Part shown: one piece after another, positions 1 through 11,205 of the stretch
Numbering within the stretch: position 1 is the first letter of the stretch
How the letters are laid out: the number at the start of each line of letters is the position of its first letter
NCBI GenBank assembly: GCA_963971535.1
Contig: OZ020598.1
Coordinates: forward strand, 86,204,122-86,268,121
Direction: 5' to 3'
Length of the DNA: 64,000 nt
DNA from: Notolepis coatsorum
Taxonomy: Eukaryota; Chordata; Actinopteri; Aulopiformes; Paralepididae
Made by a program: the position numbers and the translations under genes
Notes under the pieces: model-generated
Databases searched by the model: none
What the model was told of the DNA's origin: nothing
The model's input: only the letters and a program-made list of their open reading frames with translations

Positions 1-110
1 AACATAAGACAGTTAAATAACTAAATATGAGTGCAACATAAATGTCAGTCCTAAAAACAAAACAACAATTATAAATAAATAAACAAAGTATACAACCAGG
101 AATTAATTAA

Positions 111-126
111 AAGCCTGTCTGAATAA
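111..126. repeat. Target-site duplication, left copy, SINE 1
   Basis: AAGCCTGTCTGAATAA occurs here and again at 635-650. The two copies bracket the SINE 1 insertion inside the L2 3' region. Confidence 0.9.
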
Positions 127-634
127 GATAAGATAAGATAAGATATTCCTTTATTGATCCCCTTGAGCGGTCAGGTGGCGTAGCGGAGATTGCTTTCGTC
201 ACCAACGCCGGAGACGCTGGATTCCCGGCGTTGTCTCAGCTTGGCTGGCCGTTCACACTAATACAATTGGCAGTATTAGAGGGTGGGAAAAGCTGACGGG
301 GTGGGTCCGGGTTGTTGTAAACAGCGACTCCTACAGTTCTTTCGGGGCGCCTGCTCAGCGCGGATAGGATCTAAGGGGGGTAGTGTGATCCTTCCACACG
401 TTACACTCTCTCAGTGAGAGTCCGCGCTGCCAGGTGAAAAGAAGCGGTTGATTGGCTAGACGTGTGTCGGAGGAAGCACGTGATAGCCTCCACTCTCCCA
501 GACCGACTGTGGGGGGTAAGTGCGCAGCGACCAGGAAGGGGATTGGGAATTGGCATAACGACTAACATTGGGATGGGAGAAAATCGGAGGAAAAAGATGA
601 GGGGGGAAAAGATAAAAAAAAAAAAAAAAAAAAA
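127..634 (+). mobile_element. SINE 1 (tRNA-derived) with chimeric 5' segment
   Basis: This is a retroposon of about 500 bp ending in a long A tract (about 614-634) and bracketed by a 16 bp target-site duplication. From about 163 it is collinear with SINE 2 (same head, body and A-rich GGGAGAAAA tail), but the head is more degenerate: the B-box-like stretch reads GGATTCCCGG. The first 36 bp (GATA repeats, then a CCTTTATTGATCCCC segment) are not part of SINE 2 yet lie inside the duplication, so this copy has an extra 5' piece. No protein is encoded. Confidence 0.8.
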
Positions 635-650
635 AAGCCTGTCTGAATAA

Positions 651-876
651 AAACATTTTTCAACTGTTCCTTTAAAGTGGATAGGGAGTCAAGTGAACGC
701 ATAGAAAGGGGGAGGGTGTTCCAAAGGGTAGGGGCCATAAATTGGAAGGACCGGTCACCTTTTGTTATTAACCGGGTCCGTGGGACAACCAGGAGATTTT
801 GGTGGGAGGACCTAAGTGCACGACTGGGGGAGTAGGGGCGCAGTAAATTAAAAATGTACACAGGGGATTTACCTTG
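651..876 (-). pseudogene. L2 ORF2 C-terminal fragment
   Basis: The minus-strand reading contains the C-terminal LINE signature RSFQFMAPTLWNTLP followed by a Leu/Lys-rich tail that ends where SINE 1 inserted. It continues the block upstream (1392-2274) across SINE 2: the earlier block stops at the residues VLTFKAL just before the SINE target-site duplication. It has no catalytic residues. Confidence 0.8.
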
Positions 877-892
877 GAGGGCTTTAAAAGTT

Positions 893-1375
893 TTTTTTGT
901 TTATCCACTTTTTCCCCCATTTTTCTATATTTTTCTCCCATCCCAATTTCGTATCATCCAATTCAACCCTCCCCTGTCACGGACGCTGTTTCTTGCCTCC
1001 CACAAGCCGGCTGCAATGTGGACTAAGTCATACATAGCACAAGTCCCCTCCAGTACTTGAGGTAACAGCAGTCGCATCTTTTCACCTGCGCAGCTCGATC
1101 TCTCAGTGGCGAGGAGTAACACGTGGGAGGCTCACACTGCCCCCGACACATCCTGATTCTACTGCGCAGGCGCACCAACCGACCTGTAGGAGTCGCTGTC
1201 CACAACGCCCGATTCCCACCCATCAGTTTCCCACCCCCTAATACGGCCAATGTGTATTAGTACGGACGACCAGCTAAACTGAAAGCAAATGTGGAGCGCT
1301 GGGCTCGAACTGACGAGCCCAGCGTCTCCAGCATTTCGTGGCGAGCGCCTTGCCCACTACGCCACGTAGCCGCCC
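893..1375 (-). mobile_element. SINE 2 (tRNA-derived)
   Basis: A 483 bp tRNA-derived SINE read on the minus strand, from its tRNA-like head at 1375 to its A-rich tail at 893. Target-site duplications GAGGGCTTTAAAAGTT flank it (877-892 and 1376-1391). The head holds recognisable RNA polymerase III A and B boxes. The body is non-coding. Transposition would depend on a LINE reverse transcriptase in trans. The partner LINE cannot be identified from the tail alone. Confidence 0.85.
1298..1364 (-). promoter_or_regulatory. Internal Pol III promoter of SINE 2 (A and B boxes)
   Basis: On the minus strand, TGGCGTAGTGG matches the A-box consensus TRGCNNAGYNGG and AGTTCGAGCCC matches the B box GGTTCGANNCC, with tRNA-like spacing. 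This marks the SINE head as tRNA-derived and not 7SL- or 5S-derived. Confidence 0.75.
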
Positions 1376-1391
1376 GAGGGCTTTAAAAGTT

Positions 1392-2274
1392 AAAACAAGA
1401 ATTTTCAAATGGACACGATAATTAATGGTGAGCCAATGTAGAGTGGATAAAATGGGGGTGATGTGGGCACGCCTACTTGTCCCAGTTAAAAGCCTTGCCG
1501 CTGCATTTTGAATGATTTGCAAGCGGTTTAGCACAGATTTATGCAGACAGGTAAAAATTGTATTGCAATAGTACAGGCGTGATGAAATAAAAGCATGGAT
1601 GATCATTTCCATTTCAGCTCTAGAAACAACAAATCTTAATTTGGCAATGTTTCTGAGCTGATAAAAACATGACCGTGTGAGCTGGTTGACATGGCTGTTA
1701 AAAGACAGAGAGTTCCTCACATGAGGTTTGACACATTGACCTAAAGGTCCAATAGAATTTTTTTTTAATGGGGATGATGTGGTCGGGAGCAATAATGAGG
1801 GCTTCTGTCTTACTTGCATTAAGCTGAAGGAAATTATCAGCCATCCAGCTCTTGATGGCATCGATGCATTCATTAATAATGCAAAAACTATTACACTCAC
1901 TGGGCTTAAAAGAACAATACAATTGGATGTCATCCTCATAAAATTGATAAAATATTCCATTAAAACGTTTAATAATCTGGCTTAGGGGAAACATATATAG
2001 GGAGAACAGCATTGGCCCTAGCACAGAACCCTGCGGAACCCCACAGGACAGTGGGGTAGAGTCCGACATGAACTGACCCACTGACACCGAAAAGCTTCTA
2101 TCAGCTAGGTAAGATGAGAACCATCTCAGTGCCGACCCAGAGATCCCAAACACATCATTGAGCCTACTCACCATAACCACATGATCAACCGTGTCAAAGG
2201 CTGCGCTGAGGTCCAATACAACTAATAGTGTGTGTTTACCATCATCTGCAGCCATTACAATTTCATTGGTAACC
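1392..2274 (-). pseudogene. L2 reverse transcriptase core, frameshifted
   Basis: This block encodes the palm of an L2-type reverse transcriptase: LDLSAAFDTVDH (motif A), CGVPQGSVLGP (motif B) and YEDDIQLY at the catalytic box. The usual sequence there is YADD, so the Ala-to-Glu change probably inactivates it. A one-base indel in the T run near 1757-1765 splits the reading into two frames; the second frame continues through the thumb region. The block ends downstream at SINE 2 and upstream at the TTAA insertion. It is a dead copy. Confidence 0.85.
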
Positions 2275-3173
2275 TTAACACTTTGTATGCCACTCACGGC
2301 TTTTCTCGGGTTTACGCCCCGACCGCTGAATGCCACGTCACGAGTATTCTCGGAATTTTATTTTTATTTTTTATTAGCGATCTGAAATCATATTGCATCA
2401 CACGAGCCTACCGTTGGAGATCCAGGGACCGCCACCGCTCAGATCTGAAAAAAGCGCCCCCTATCGTCTCCCAGGTGGTAAATCACCCTTTTGGAATGGA
2501 CTCAATGAAAGTGAATGGGAGAACGGATTTCTGACTCCACATTTTACTTTTCACTGATGCAGCCGGGGTTACCAGAGTTCATCCTGGAGCCTCTGAGCCG
2601 CGTGGATCATGAGTTCCTACTGTATCACGTTGGATCTATACACTTGTCGATTTTTTTGAATGGTGATCAGGAATTGGAATATACCATTTGGATACCATCT
2701 GATGTCAGGTAAGGAATCTATGTTATCAGTGTTAGGATAATCAGACTCGTTTTCACAGAGATATAAGCTTTTCTGTGATATGTGCTCTAGCTGTTTTCAC
2801 TGTAAAAGCCATGAGGAAATGAGAGCAGCTATTATCAGTGTGCGGCTCGAACGTGCGTGCGTGCACATATACTATAGATTATCTAGCGTTTATTTGAAAA
2901 CGATTCATAAATAGGCCGACAAATATCAACGTTCTGGAATATTCCAGTAAAAGGCGATTATCATAGAATGTGTTGTTTTTCACCTGAAAACGGGAGCTTT
3001 TCAAAATGCTATCAAACGGAAATGAAGCCATAAAAAACCAATCTGACTTTTGGTTTGAAATGTCTGAGTGAGCAGCCATTGAAAAAAGCTCCCGGTCGCA
3101 AATCAAAACAAACGTGGAATAACATGATCTGAAAACGAAAAAAGTAAGCATTCAATGACAAAAGCGAGGAAGG

Positions 3174-4307
3174 ATGTGGACAAATGTGAAAAGAAAAAAG
3201 ACCCCAGAAGAAAAGGAAATAACGGGACGACGTGAAGAAATGGCGCAGCTACAACAAGCTAACACGGAGATCCCCAGCTGGGCTGTGGAACTCGGAGCTA
3301 GTATTCGAGACATACAGGCAAGCATGCAAACTAGCGTGAAGGTAAACGAAGCGAACACGCAAAGCATACAGAAAAGTATAGACAGACTCAGAGAAGAAGT
3401 AAAAAAAGGACAAGACGAACTCAAAGAAGAAATAAATAAGAGACTTGAGTCAATTGACGAAAAGTTGCTGAAACAGGAGAAAGACACGGTGGCGATGGAA
3501 GAGAGAACGGCCGAGACTGAAGAATGGAGTACAGACGTACAAAAGATTCTAATGGAGACTCTCGAGGAACAAGGGAAGATGAGAGAGAAGTTAACTGACT
3601 TGGAGGGGAGATCAAGAAGAAACAATATAAGAGTGTGGGGTCTGAAAGAAGGGCTAGAAGGAGCCTCGATGTCCAAATATATGGAAAGCCTAATCCGAGA
3701 GAAACTGGACATGTCACTGTCAGAACACACCGATATGGGAATACAGAGGGCACATAGGATACAAGCACCGAGACCTCAGACGAATGGACCACCGAGAGCA
3801 GTCATAATTAACTTCCTGAGGTTTGAAGTCAAGGAGAACATTCTTAAGAGAGCCTGGCAGACGAAGATCGATGTGGAAGGACAGAGAATTTCCTTTGACC
3901 ACGACTATGCAGCGGAGGTGGCTGCAAAGCGCCGAAGTTACGCGGAAATAAAAAAGATTCTAAAAGAAAAAGGGATTCGGTTCCAATTACTGATGACCGC
4001 TCTGAAAGTGTACTGGCAGGAAGGCACCAAAACCTACAGCAGCGTACAAGAGGCAGCGAGGGACATAAATCGGGATGGAGAGAGGACGCCGGGACGAAGA
4101 GAGGGGGGAAAACCCACATATACACCCACCCCGATGGAGAGACTGGAGAAGATGCGCAGGTGGAACAGAGTCAAGAAGAGGAGGACGGATGAGAGATGGG
4201 GATTGGAGATGATTCGAGACAGAGCAGCTGAGGAGAGTGACAGAGGGACATCGGAGAGAAGCACAGGAAGAGCGCGAGGGACCACGATACTTCAAAAGGA
4301 AAGATAA
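3174..4307 (+). CDS. L1-type ORF1 protein (RNA-binding chaperone), intact frame
   Basis: The 377-residue frame has the architecture of L1 ORF1p. A charged start is followed by a coiled-coil-rich region (about residues 30-140, heptad-like Glu/Lys/Leu), then the RRM start RSRRNNIRVWGLKE near residue 146. A C-terminal RNA-binding domain follows (about 220-310), and a basic Arg-rich tail of about 60 residues ends it. In L1 elements this protein trimerises and coats the element RNA. No CCHC zinc knuckle is seen. The frame is open, but its ORF2 partner is dead, so the element is not autonomous. The ATG is the first in an open frame, and the true start could lie elsewhere if the element is 5' truncated. 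Confidence 0.8.
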   Translation: MWTNVKRKKTPEEKEITGRREEMAQLQQANTEIPSWAVELGASIRDIQASMQTSVKVNEANTQSIQKSIDRLREEVKKGQDELKEEINKRLESIDEKLLKQEKDTVAMEERTAETEEWSTDVQKILMETLEEQGKMREKLTDLEGRSRRNNIRVWGLKEGLEGASMSKYMESLIREKLDMSLSEHTDMGIQRAHRIQAPRPQTNGPPRAVIINFLRFEVKENILKRAWQTKIDVEGQRISFDHDYAAEVAAKRRSYAEIKKILKEKGIRFQLLMTALKVYWQEGTKTYSSVQEAARDINRDGERTPGRREGGKPTYTPTPMERLEKMRRWNRVKKRRTDERWGLEMIRDRAAEESDRGTSERSTGRARGTTILQKER

Positions 4308-4802
4308 GTACAAAACAAAAACAGACTAAGACCATGACTAAATGTGAAAGATACATAGAAATACACACAACATAGAATATGAGTAATTGTAAACATAAAA
4401 AAAAAAGAAAAAAAAGAGAATGCATGTGATACACAGTGATGACAAATGACTGATTCTATGTCTCTGAAAATGACTGACAGAGAGAAAAACACACGTTGGA
4501 CAGATTATATATATATATATATAAATTAAAAAAATCCATATTACCGGGAGCTCAAGGACAGGGCAGCACACAGACAATGCTGGACTTACATGGTGAGCTT
4601 TCTTTTTTAGCCACTAGGGGGAGCCCTCTCACTAGGAGAGCCTTTTCTCCCCACCCCCCAGCAGGGGATAGAGGAAAGAGAATGATTACCTCTGACACCA
4701 TGGAATTGTCAAACTTTGTGAATGTTGTAAATGTTTATTATAGTTATTTGAATGTAAGTCGAGTAGAGTTAGCAGTGGCTACAACTACAAATATTATTTT
4801 AT

Positions 4803-5646
4803 GTGACATGGGTAGAACGGGAGATCATTTCGAATGGAAAGATGACACAAATGAAAGGTATTAAGATGATGTCGCTGAATGTTAATGGAATGAATAATCC
4901 AATCAAAAGGAGTAAGGTGATGACGAAGCTTAGAAAAGAGGAGGCACAGGTTATTTTTCTACAAGAAACCCATCTAATACAACAAGAACATGAACAACTG
5001 AAGAGATTCGGATACGAGAATATGTTTTATAGTTATTTTAAACAGAACCTTAAGAGAGGAGTAGCTATATTGATTAAGAATGCAGTGAAGTTTGAATTGA
5101 TTAAAGAAGTGAGAGATAAAGAGGGGAGATATGTAATTGCCAAGGGGAAAATGGAAGGCCAAATGGTAACATTAATGAATATATATGCACCCCCAGACAG
5201 TGAGAAATACCTATTTGAAACAATCTTTGATATTATAGAAATGGAAGGGGAAGGTGTTTTAATCTGTACAGGAGACCTCAACGTAGTATTGAATTACGAC
5301 ATGGACACAACAAGCACAAAGAGATCACACATTAGCAAATATATGAATATACAAATGACAGAATTAGGAATCACGGATATATGGAGAGAAACACACACAC
5401 TAGACAGGGAATACACACATTATTCACATCCACACACAACATATTCAAGGATAGATTACTTCCTCATGACAACAGAATTTTACAAAACATTTAGACAGGA
5501 ACTGAGGCCCATATTAGAGGCAGCATTTAGACACACAATGAAAAAAGGAACAATGCCACCCTCATGGAAAGAAGCCATAATTACTACGATTCCAAAGGAA
5601 GGGAAGGATAAGGAACTATGTAGTAGCTTCAGACCAGTGTCCATAC
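4803..5646 (+). pseudogene. L1 ORF2 part 1: AP endonuclease joined to RT start
   Basis: The reading begins with an APE-type endonuclease (SLNVNGMNNPIKR, FLQETHL, CTGDLNVVLNYDMD, YSRIDYFLM). It then jumps directly into the RT fingers region (FYKTFRQELRP, PPSWKEAIITTIPKEGKDK) at about 5470. Roughly 200 or more residues between the endonuclease and the RT, including the last endonuclease histidine region, are missing, so this is an internal deletion. The frame then runs into the hAT insertion. Confidence 0.8.
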
Positions 5647-6533
5647 CAGGGTTTCCGTTAGAAAAAATTGTTGCCGGTCTCCGTGACCGGCAAGATTTCA
5701 ATCTACCGGACAAATTAGATTAATTCCGGTCATAGTTTATTGAGCTTTAAAACAATTGATAGGCAGGCTATATAAAGAATGTCATCCTCAAGGCATGTAG
5801 ATTTATAATAGTATTACTTAAAACTAGGCAACTTTTGCGTATACAGTCATTAATATATTCCAAATAAAATAAGTCCCTCGATACTCCGTGCTGCTGCTGA
5901 CTTGAAATAAAATAGACCGCGTATGTGGGCAGTCGGTCCGACACTAAACAGCAGTCTGTTATAATCACATTTTTATGAGCTAACGAATTCCGTTATATTG
6001 GACATTTGTATTAATTATATCAAGCGAAGAACTGAGAAAGCAGAGAGACGGCAACATTATCGTGGTTTGCGTGACGACTCTCTCCACCTCGCAACGACTT
6101 ATTTGCAAAGAGTATGGCGCTGCAGAGCAGCTGATCCAGCTGTTATTGGCTCTTTTCTGGGAACCGCACAGCAGCGCCCCCCACCCAACATTGGCTGAAA
6201 ATGGCTGAATTGGAGTACTGCTGGAATACTGCATTGGGCTGCTGGTGCTATGGCTCTGCAGCTTCACAAAAGTTCGCACACCCAGCACTAAGCTCTCGGT
6301 GACAACGTCGTTGTCATTATTAGAAGCAACGAGGAAACAAATGTAATGATCGTTTCGTTCATCGCATAGGCTATTTAATTTTAGCCTATTTTAATACAAT
6401 TCAAATAATCAAATTGTGCTTAGACTCAGGGAATTATTTTCACCGGACATTAAGACCGGAGAGATGAAATATGTCGGACTTCAACAGATTTTGCCGGTCA
6501 AATACCGGTAATTACCGGCTAACGGAAACGCTG
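5647..6533. mobile_element. hAT non-autonomous element
   Basis: An 887 bp element with terminal inverted repeats CAGGGTTTCCGTTAG and CTAACGGAAACGCTG and an 8 bp target-site duplication GTCCATAC (5639-5646 and 6534-6541). Sub-terminal CCGG/TACCGG motifs recur near both ends, typical of transposase-binding regions in hATs. There is no coding sequence. It interrupts the L1 ORF2 reverse transcriptase. Confidence 0.93.
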
Positions 6534-6541
6534 GTCCATAC

Positions 6542-7544
6542 TTAATGTAGATTACAAGATGTATACATCGATAATATCCAAAAGATTTGAGACATTTATG
6601 CCAGATATTATAGACGAAGACCAGACCGGATTCATTAAAGGAAGAAAAACACAGGACAACATAAGAAAGACAGTGCAGATAGTAGAGGAGATACAAAAAG
6701 AAGGAGGAAGTGCAGTACTAGTTAGCCTGGATGCAGAAAAAGCATTCGACAGTGTAAGCTGGATATTCCTATATAAAGTATTAGAGAAATTTGGACTAGA
6801 CAAAAACGTGATGAAAACAATTAGGGCATTATATCAAGAACCAACGGCAAGGATTAAAGTAAATGGCAACTGACGGACCGGATCAAACTAGAGAGAGCTA
6901 CAAGACAGGGCTGTTGTCTTTCGCCGACGCTCTTCGATATATTCATCGAACGACTGGCTCAACTAATTAGACAGACCGAGGACATCAAAGGGGTGGAGAT
7001 AAGGGGAACAGAACATAAATTAGGACTGTTCGCAGATGATGTGATAGTATATATGAGACAACCAGACACAAGCTTCCCGACACTGATGGATTTACTGACA
7101 GAATGTGGATATTACTCAGGGTATAGACTTAACGTAACAAAGACACAGACCTTAACATTGAACTACACCCCAACGACAGAGATCAAAGACAAATACAAGA
7201 TTAAATGGGATATGGACAGGATCAGATACCTAGGAGTGAATATTACAAGAGGGGTGGAGGGACTATATGATGCAAACTATACACAGATTAATCAGAAAAT
7301 CAAACGAGACCTAGACAGATGGACAGTAATGCCTCTAGACTTTAGCTCAAGGATCGGAATTATAAATATGACTATATTACCAAGGTTACTATACCTATTT
7401 CAGGCTCTACCTATATTAATACCACAAAGCCAGTTCAGGGAATGGAATAAACAGATATCAAGATTCATATGGGGGGGAAAGGCCAAGGGTAAGATATGTG
7501 ACTCTACAATTACCAAAGGAGAAAGGAGGAATGGCAATACCTAG
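6542..7544 (+). pseudogene. L1 ORF2 part 2: reverse transcriptase palm and thumb
   Basis: After the hAT, the RT resumes with DQTGFIKGRKTQDNIR, VSLDAEKAFDSVSW (motif A), [11 protein letters not shown] (motif B) and FADDVIVY (catalytic box, intact). FLGV-like [11 protein letters not shown] and the RFIWGGK thumb motif follow. Frame breaks occur near 6870 and at the end (about 7540). The key Asp residues survive, but the frame does not. Confidence 0.85.
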
Positions 7545-8539
7545 TTTAGAAGATTACTACTACGCAGCACAGCTGATAATAGTAACATGTTGGTGCAATG
7601 AGAATTTTGAAGCCAAATGGAAAGACATAGAATAAAAAATGAGGGACTCAAAGTGCAGGCACTAATAGGAGACAGGGAGCTATACAGAAGAAAGGAACAA
7701 CTAATAGACCCAATTACCAAATTCACTATAAATATATGGAACAAGATAGTAAAGAAATACAAGCTAGAAAAAGAAACCAAAATACTGAGATGGATAACGC
7801 ACGACAACAAATTTAAACCAGGGAAAGAAGATTATGGGTTCAAAAGATGGGAGAGGGGGGGCATAACAGCAATATGTACAATGACAGAAGGAGGGGAGAT
7901 CCAGACTCTACAAAAATTGAAAGAAAGATTCGGACTAGAGAATAGCGACCACTTTAGATATCTACAGATTAGGGACTACTACAACAAGGAAATAAAACTA
8001 GACAAAGATCAGAATGGGATAATTAAGATAATGGTAAAAGCATACGAAGGAAGGAAGGGGGGGGGATATCAGCACTATATCAGGCAATAATGGACAGCAA
8101 GGACATCACAACCAAATATATAAAGGAAAAGTGGGAGAAGGAATTAGAAACGGAGATAACAGAAGAAGAATGGTATAACATATGTAAGATACAACAGGGT
8201 CAAGGATATGGAGGGAGTTTGGGTGGAAAAACATAATTCGATTTTTTATAACACCAGAAATACAGGGCAACTATACACCAACACAGAAACCATGCTGGAG
8301 AAAATGTGGACAGGAAATAGCAAACCACACACACATATTCTGGGGATGTCAGATAATAAAGAACTATTGGGAAGAGATAGGAGGGATAATAAATGAAATA
8401 GTAGGATATGAAATACCCCAGACAGGCCAAGTATTGTATTTAGGGAACTTAACACAGGAAGGAATTCAGGGGAAAGACATATACTTGATTAAGATATTAC
8501 TAGTAGCAGCCAAGAAAGCACTGACGAAAATGTGGTATA

Positions 8540-8545
<6 letters not shown>
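7545..8545 (+). pseudogene. L1 ORF2 part 3: C-terminal region, frameshifted
   Basis: The C-terminal domain of ORF2 is read in at least three frames. It includes LQIRDYYNKEI and, near 8290-8400, the Cys/His region CWRKCGQEIANHTHIFWGC that corresponds to the zinc-binding zf-RVT motif of L1 ORF2. It stops at an ATA/AAT simple repeat where another repeat is inserted. Confidence 0.75.
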
Positions 8546-8571
<26 letters not shown>

Positions 8572-8944
8572 CAGGACCTCTTTAGGGGGGTCTTTATTCG
8601 GCATGCAATGAACTGGACATGCAATTGGAGCGGCACACACACACCGGGATACACACACACACACATGCATTGTCTTTCCTCAGTCGCCAATGCGATTAAG
8701 TCTCTGCGCTTGACCCATCCCGTCGTCCTTCCCCCCATGGGCAGCCGGGAGCAGATAGGGCGTCAACGTGAGCCGCGCCCCGGGGACCAATCCAAGTGCT
8801 CCTGTCCGTCTTCGTCAAGGACACCACAGCGTTAGCGATCTGTTGTTGTGCATGTTTTTCCATTGGGTTTATCTTATCGGGGGGAAAACCCTTGCGAGCA
8901 CGGGGAGAACATGCAAACTCCACACAGAAAGGCCTGGGAGATAC
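8546..8944. mobile_element. Unclassified short interspersed insertion in L1 ORF2
   Basis: About 400 bp separate two collinear parts of the L1 ORF2 C-terminus. The insert starts at an (AAT)n tract. It contains the phrase GGAGAACATGCAAACTCCAC, which I associate with abundant fish interspersed repeats, and it ends before ACCTGGGTACC. No clear terminal repeats or duplication are visible. It may be a SINE-like element, but the family is unassigned. Confidence 0.5.
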
Positions 8945-9154
8945 CCCACCTGGGTACCTGGAGTAGAAGCACCGACGAGGGAACAATGGACAGAGATAGT
9001 GGGTGGGGTACAGGAAATGGAGAGAATCACACATAGGCTGAGGCTACAAGACGAGAAGTTTGAGTCAAAATGGGAGAAGTGCGAAGAGTATAGGAAAAAA
9101 AGAAACGACATCACAGGAGACAAGAAGAAAAATCGAAACGAAAATAAACTATGA
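8945..9154 (+). pseudogene. L1 ORF2 last residues
   Basis: The open frame ends with the L1-like C-terminus REQWTEIVGGVQEMERITHR, a Lys/Glu-rich stretch and a stop. It matches the expected position after the zf-RVT region, which shows that the preceding 400 bp are an insertion. Confidence 0.7.
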
Positions 9155-9441
9155 AGGTACCAAATAACCCATGTCACTTTTTTGTATTTTTTATTGTTTA
9201 TCTCTTTTCTTTGTTTTTGTTTTGTTTTTCCTTTTCCCCTTTAGTGAATTTATTTTAGGTCAACTCGTCATTCGATTTTGATATAATTTTTTCTACTATC
9301 AGCTATATCTTTTAGTTCTCATCTATCGAATTGTATGGTACTGTCGTTTATAATTTTGAGCGCCAATTGTATTGTTGTATGTGGATGTTTTGTTTGTAAA
9401 TCAAAAAACTGAAGAAAAAAAATGTAAAAAAAAAAAAAAAA
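9155..9441 (+). other. 3'UTR and A tract of L1 copy 1
   Basis: T-rich non-coding sequence ending in A-rich tracts (about 9410-9441). This is where target-primed reverse transcription would have begun. Confidence 0.7.
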
Positions 9442-10468
9442 TCTGCCTTGACAACATTGACTGGAAAATGATTATTTGATAAGCGACGGGCAGATTAGAC
9501 ACATAGCCATAATTTAAAACATAGATTAGGCGATATTAACGTTAACATTGGCGCCGATGGTGTGAGGTTCGCCTTTCCCTGGACCTTTAATTCCCTGTTC
9601 TCCTCACTTCTCCAGCCCCCACCCTCGCGCTCGTTTAGCCTTGTCTGCTCTTCAGCAGCCCACACCCTTGGACTATCTGTCAGTATCTGTTTGATTGGTT
9701 CGTGCCGAACACACTCTTCTAGTTCAAGTATCAATTACCTTCACGCACCTGATGTGTATTCTAATTAGCGCCCCTGTGGGCTTTAAATACCTCGCTCTTC
9801 CCCTCAGTCCTGGTCGGGTCGTTCCGTATCATATCTCTATCAGCAAACTCCTATGGGAGGTTCTCAATCTGTAGGCTCCTACGGGAGTTTCTGTTTCTGT
9901 CTGTTATGCTGTTTCATCTCCGGCGTGAGATGCGCTCAAGCCTTCGCCACCTGTCGCCGTTTGCCTGGAGGGAGACACTGTACTGCGCTCTCTAATCCTC
10001 TACGAGAGGTATTCCAGTGTTCCACTCCAGACCTCCGAGCCAGACGCGCTCTTCACTCCAGACGCGCATCCAGACGCGCATCCAGACGCGCATCCAGACT
10101 CCGCGCCAGACGCGCTCTTCACTCCAGACGCGCATCCAGACGCGCATCCAGACTCCGCGCCAGATGCGCTCTCCGTACCGGCGCGTACTCCAAGCAGACG
10201 CGCACCACTCAGACCTCCGCGCCAGATGCGCTCTCCGTACCGGCGCGTACTCCAAGCAGACGCGCACCACTCAGACCTCCGCGCCAGATGCGCTCTCCGT
10301 ACCGGCGCGTACTCCAAGCAGACGCGCACTAGGGATGGGAATTGATAGGATTTTATCGATACGATACCATTATCGATTCTGCTTATCGATTCGATTCTTT
10401 ATCGATTCCCTTATCGATACCTGATCAATTTATAATTTAAATAAATAAATTGGAAATGCAACAGAACT

Positions 10469-10880
10469 ACATTTAGTCATTTAGCTGACGCTTTTATCCA
10501 AAGCGACTTACAAGTTCTGTACGACAAGCCATCAGGAAGGGCACAACTCTATCAGCTGAGCAACAATGTTCATCAAAGTGTTGAGTGCTACAGTGTAGGT
10601 TAGTTTATTAGGACAAGTGCATGACAGTACGGTTAGTTAGGGTTAGATATATTTTTTTTTATTCAGCTAATGGTTGAAGAAGTGCGTCTTTAGTCGACGG
10701 CGAAAGATTGGACGTGATTCGGCTGTCCTAACTGGGGTGGGTAGTTCATTCCACCATTGTGGGGCAAGGACTGAGAATAGGCGACTTCTCTTTGATGACC
10801 CTCCCGGAGCTCGGATAGGAGTAGGTCTGAGGCGGCCAGAAGATGCAGAGCGTCGGGGTCTAAGCTGGTTAGAATAACAA
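10469..10880. repeat. Common teleost interspersed repeat fragment
   Basis: Contains ATTTAGCTGACGCTTTTATC and CAAAGCGACTTACAAGTTC, phrases I recognise as recurring through many fish genomes, followed by CATTCCACCATTGTGGGGC. It is inserted in or carried by the hAT. The formal family is not assigned. Confidence 0.5.
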
Positions 10881-11096
10881 CATGCAACTTGACATTTCTG
10901 ATTGTCATTTATTGTTGAGCCCCCATGTCAGAAAAATACAAAAACTGTAAAAAATAAAACATTAACTATAGCCTACACTTAAATAAAATAATGTATTTGA
11001 GATTCTCTTAAAATGTATTTATTTTTTTATTCTTAAACGAATTTAATCTATTGAATAACAGGTTGTTATTCCTCTGACTTCTGTCTCTCACTCACA

Positions 11097-11205
<109 letters not shown>

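Larger units (their letters stand above)
3150..9441 (+). mobile_element. L1-like LINE copy 1, degenerate
   Basis: A two-ORF LINE: ORF1 (3174-4307), a 495 bp spacer containing a TA run, a broken ORF2, a 3'UTR and an A tract at about 9410-9441. ORF2 is damaged by a deletion between endonuclease and RT, a hAT insertion, several frameshifts and a further insertion near 8546-8944. The 5' boundary is not defined and no clear target-site duplication was found, so the start is approximate. The fragment at 32900-34462 belongs to the same or a sister family. Confidence 0.8.

Noticed and set aside
1290-1375. A tRNA gene on the minus strand
   Set aside because: A and B boxes are present, but there is no acceptor stem pairing, and it runs into a SINE body with an A tail and duplication.
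3844-4434. Ser/Leu/Pro-rich minus-strand frames opposite L1 ORF1
   Set aside because: They are antisense shadows of a Glu/Lys/Arg-rich coding strand.
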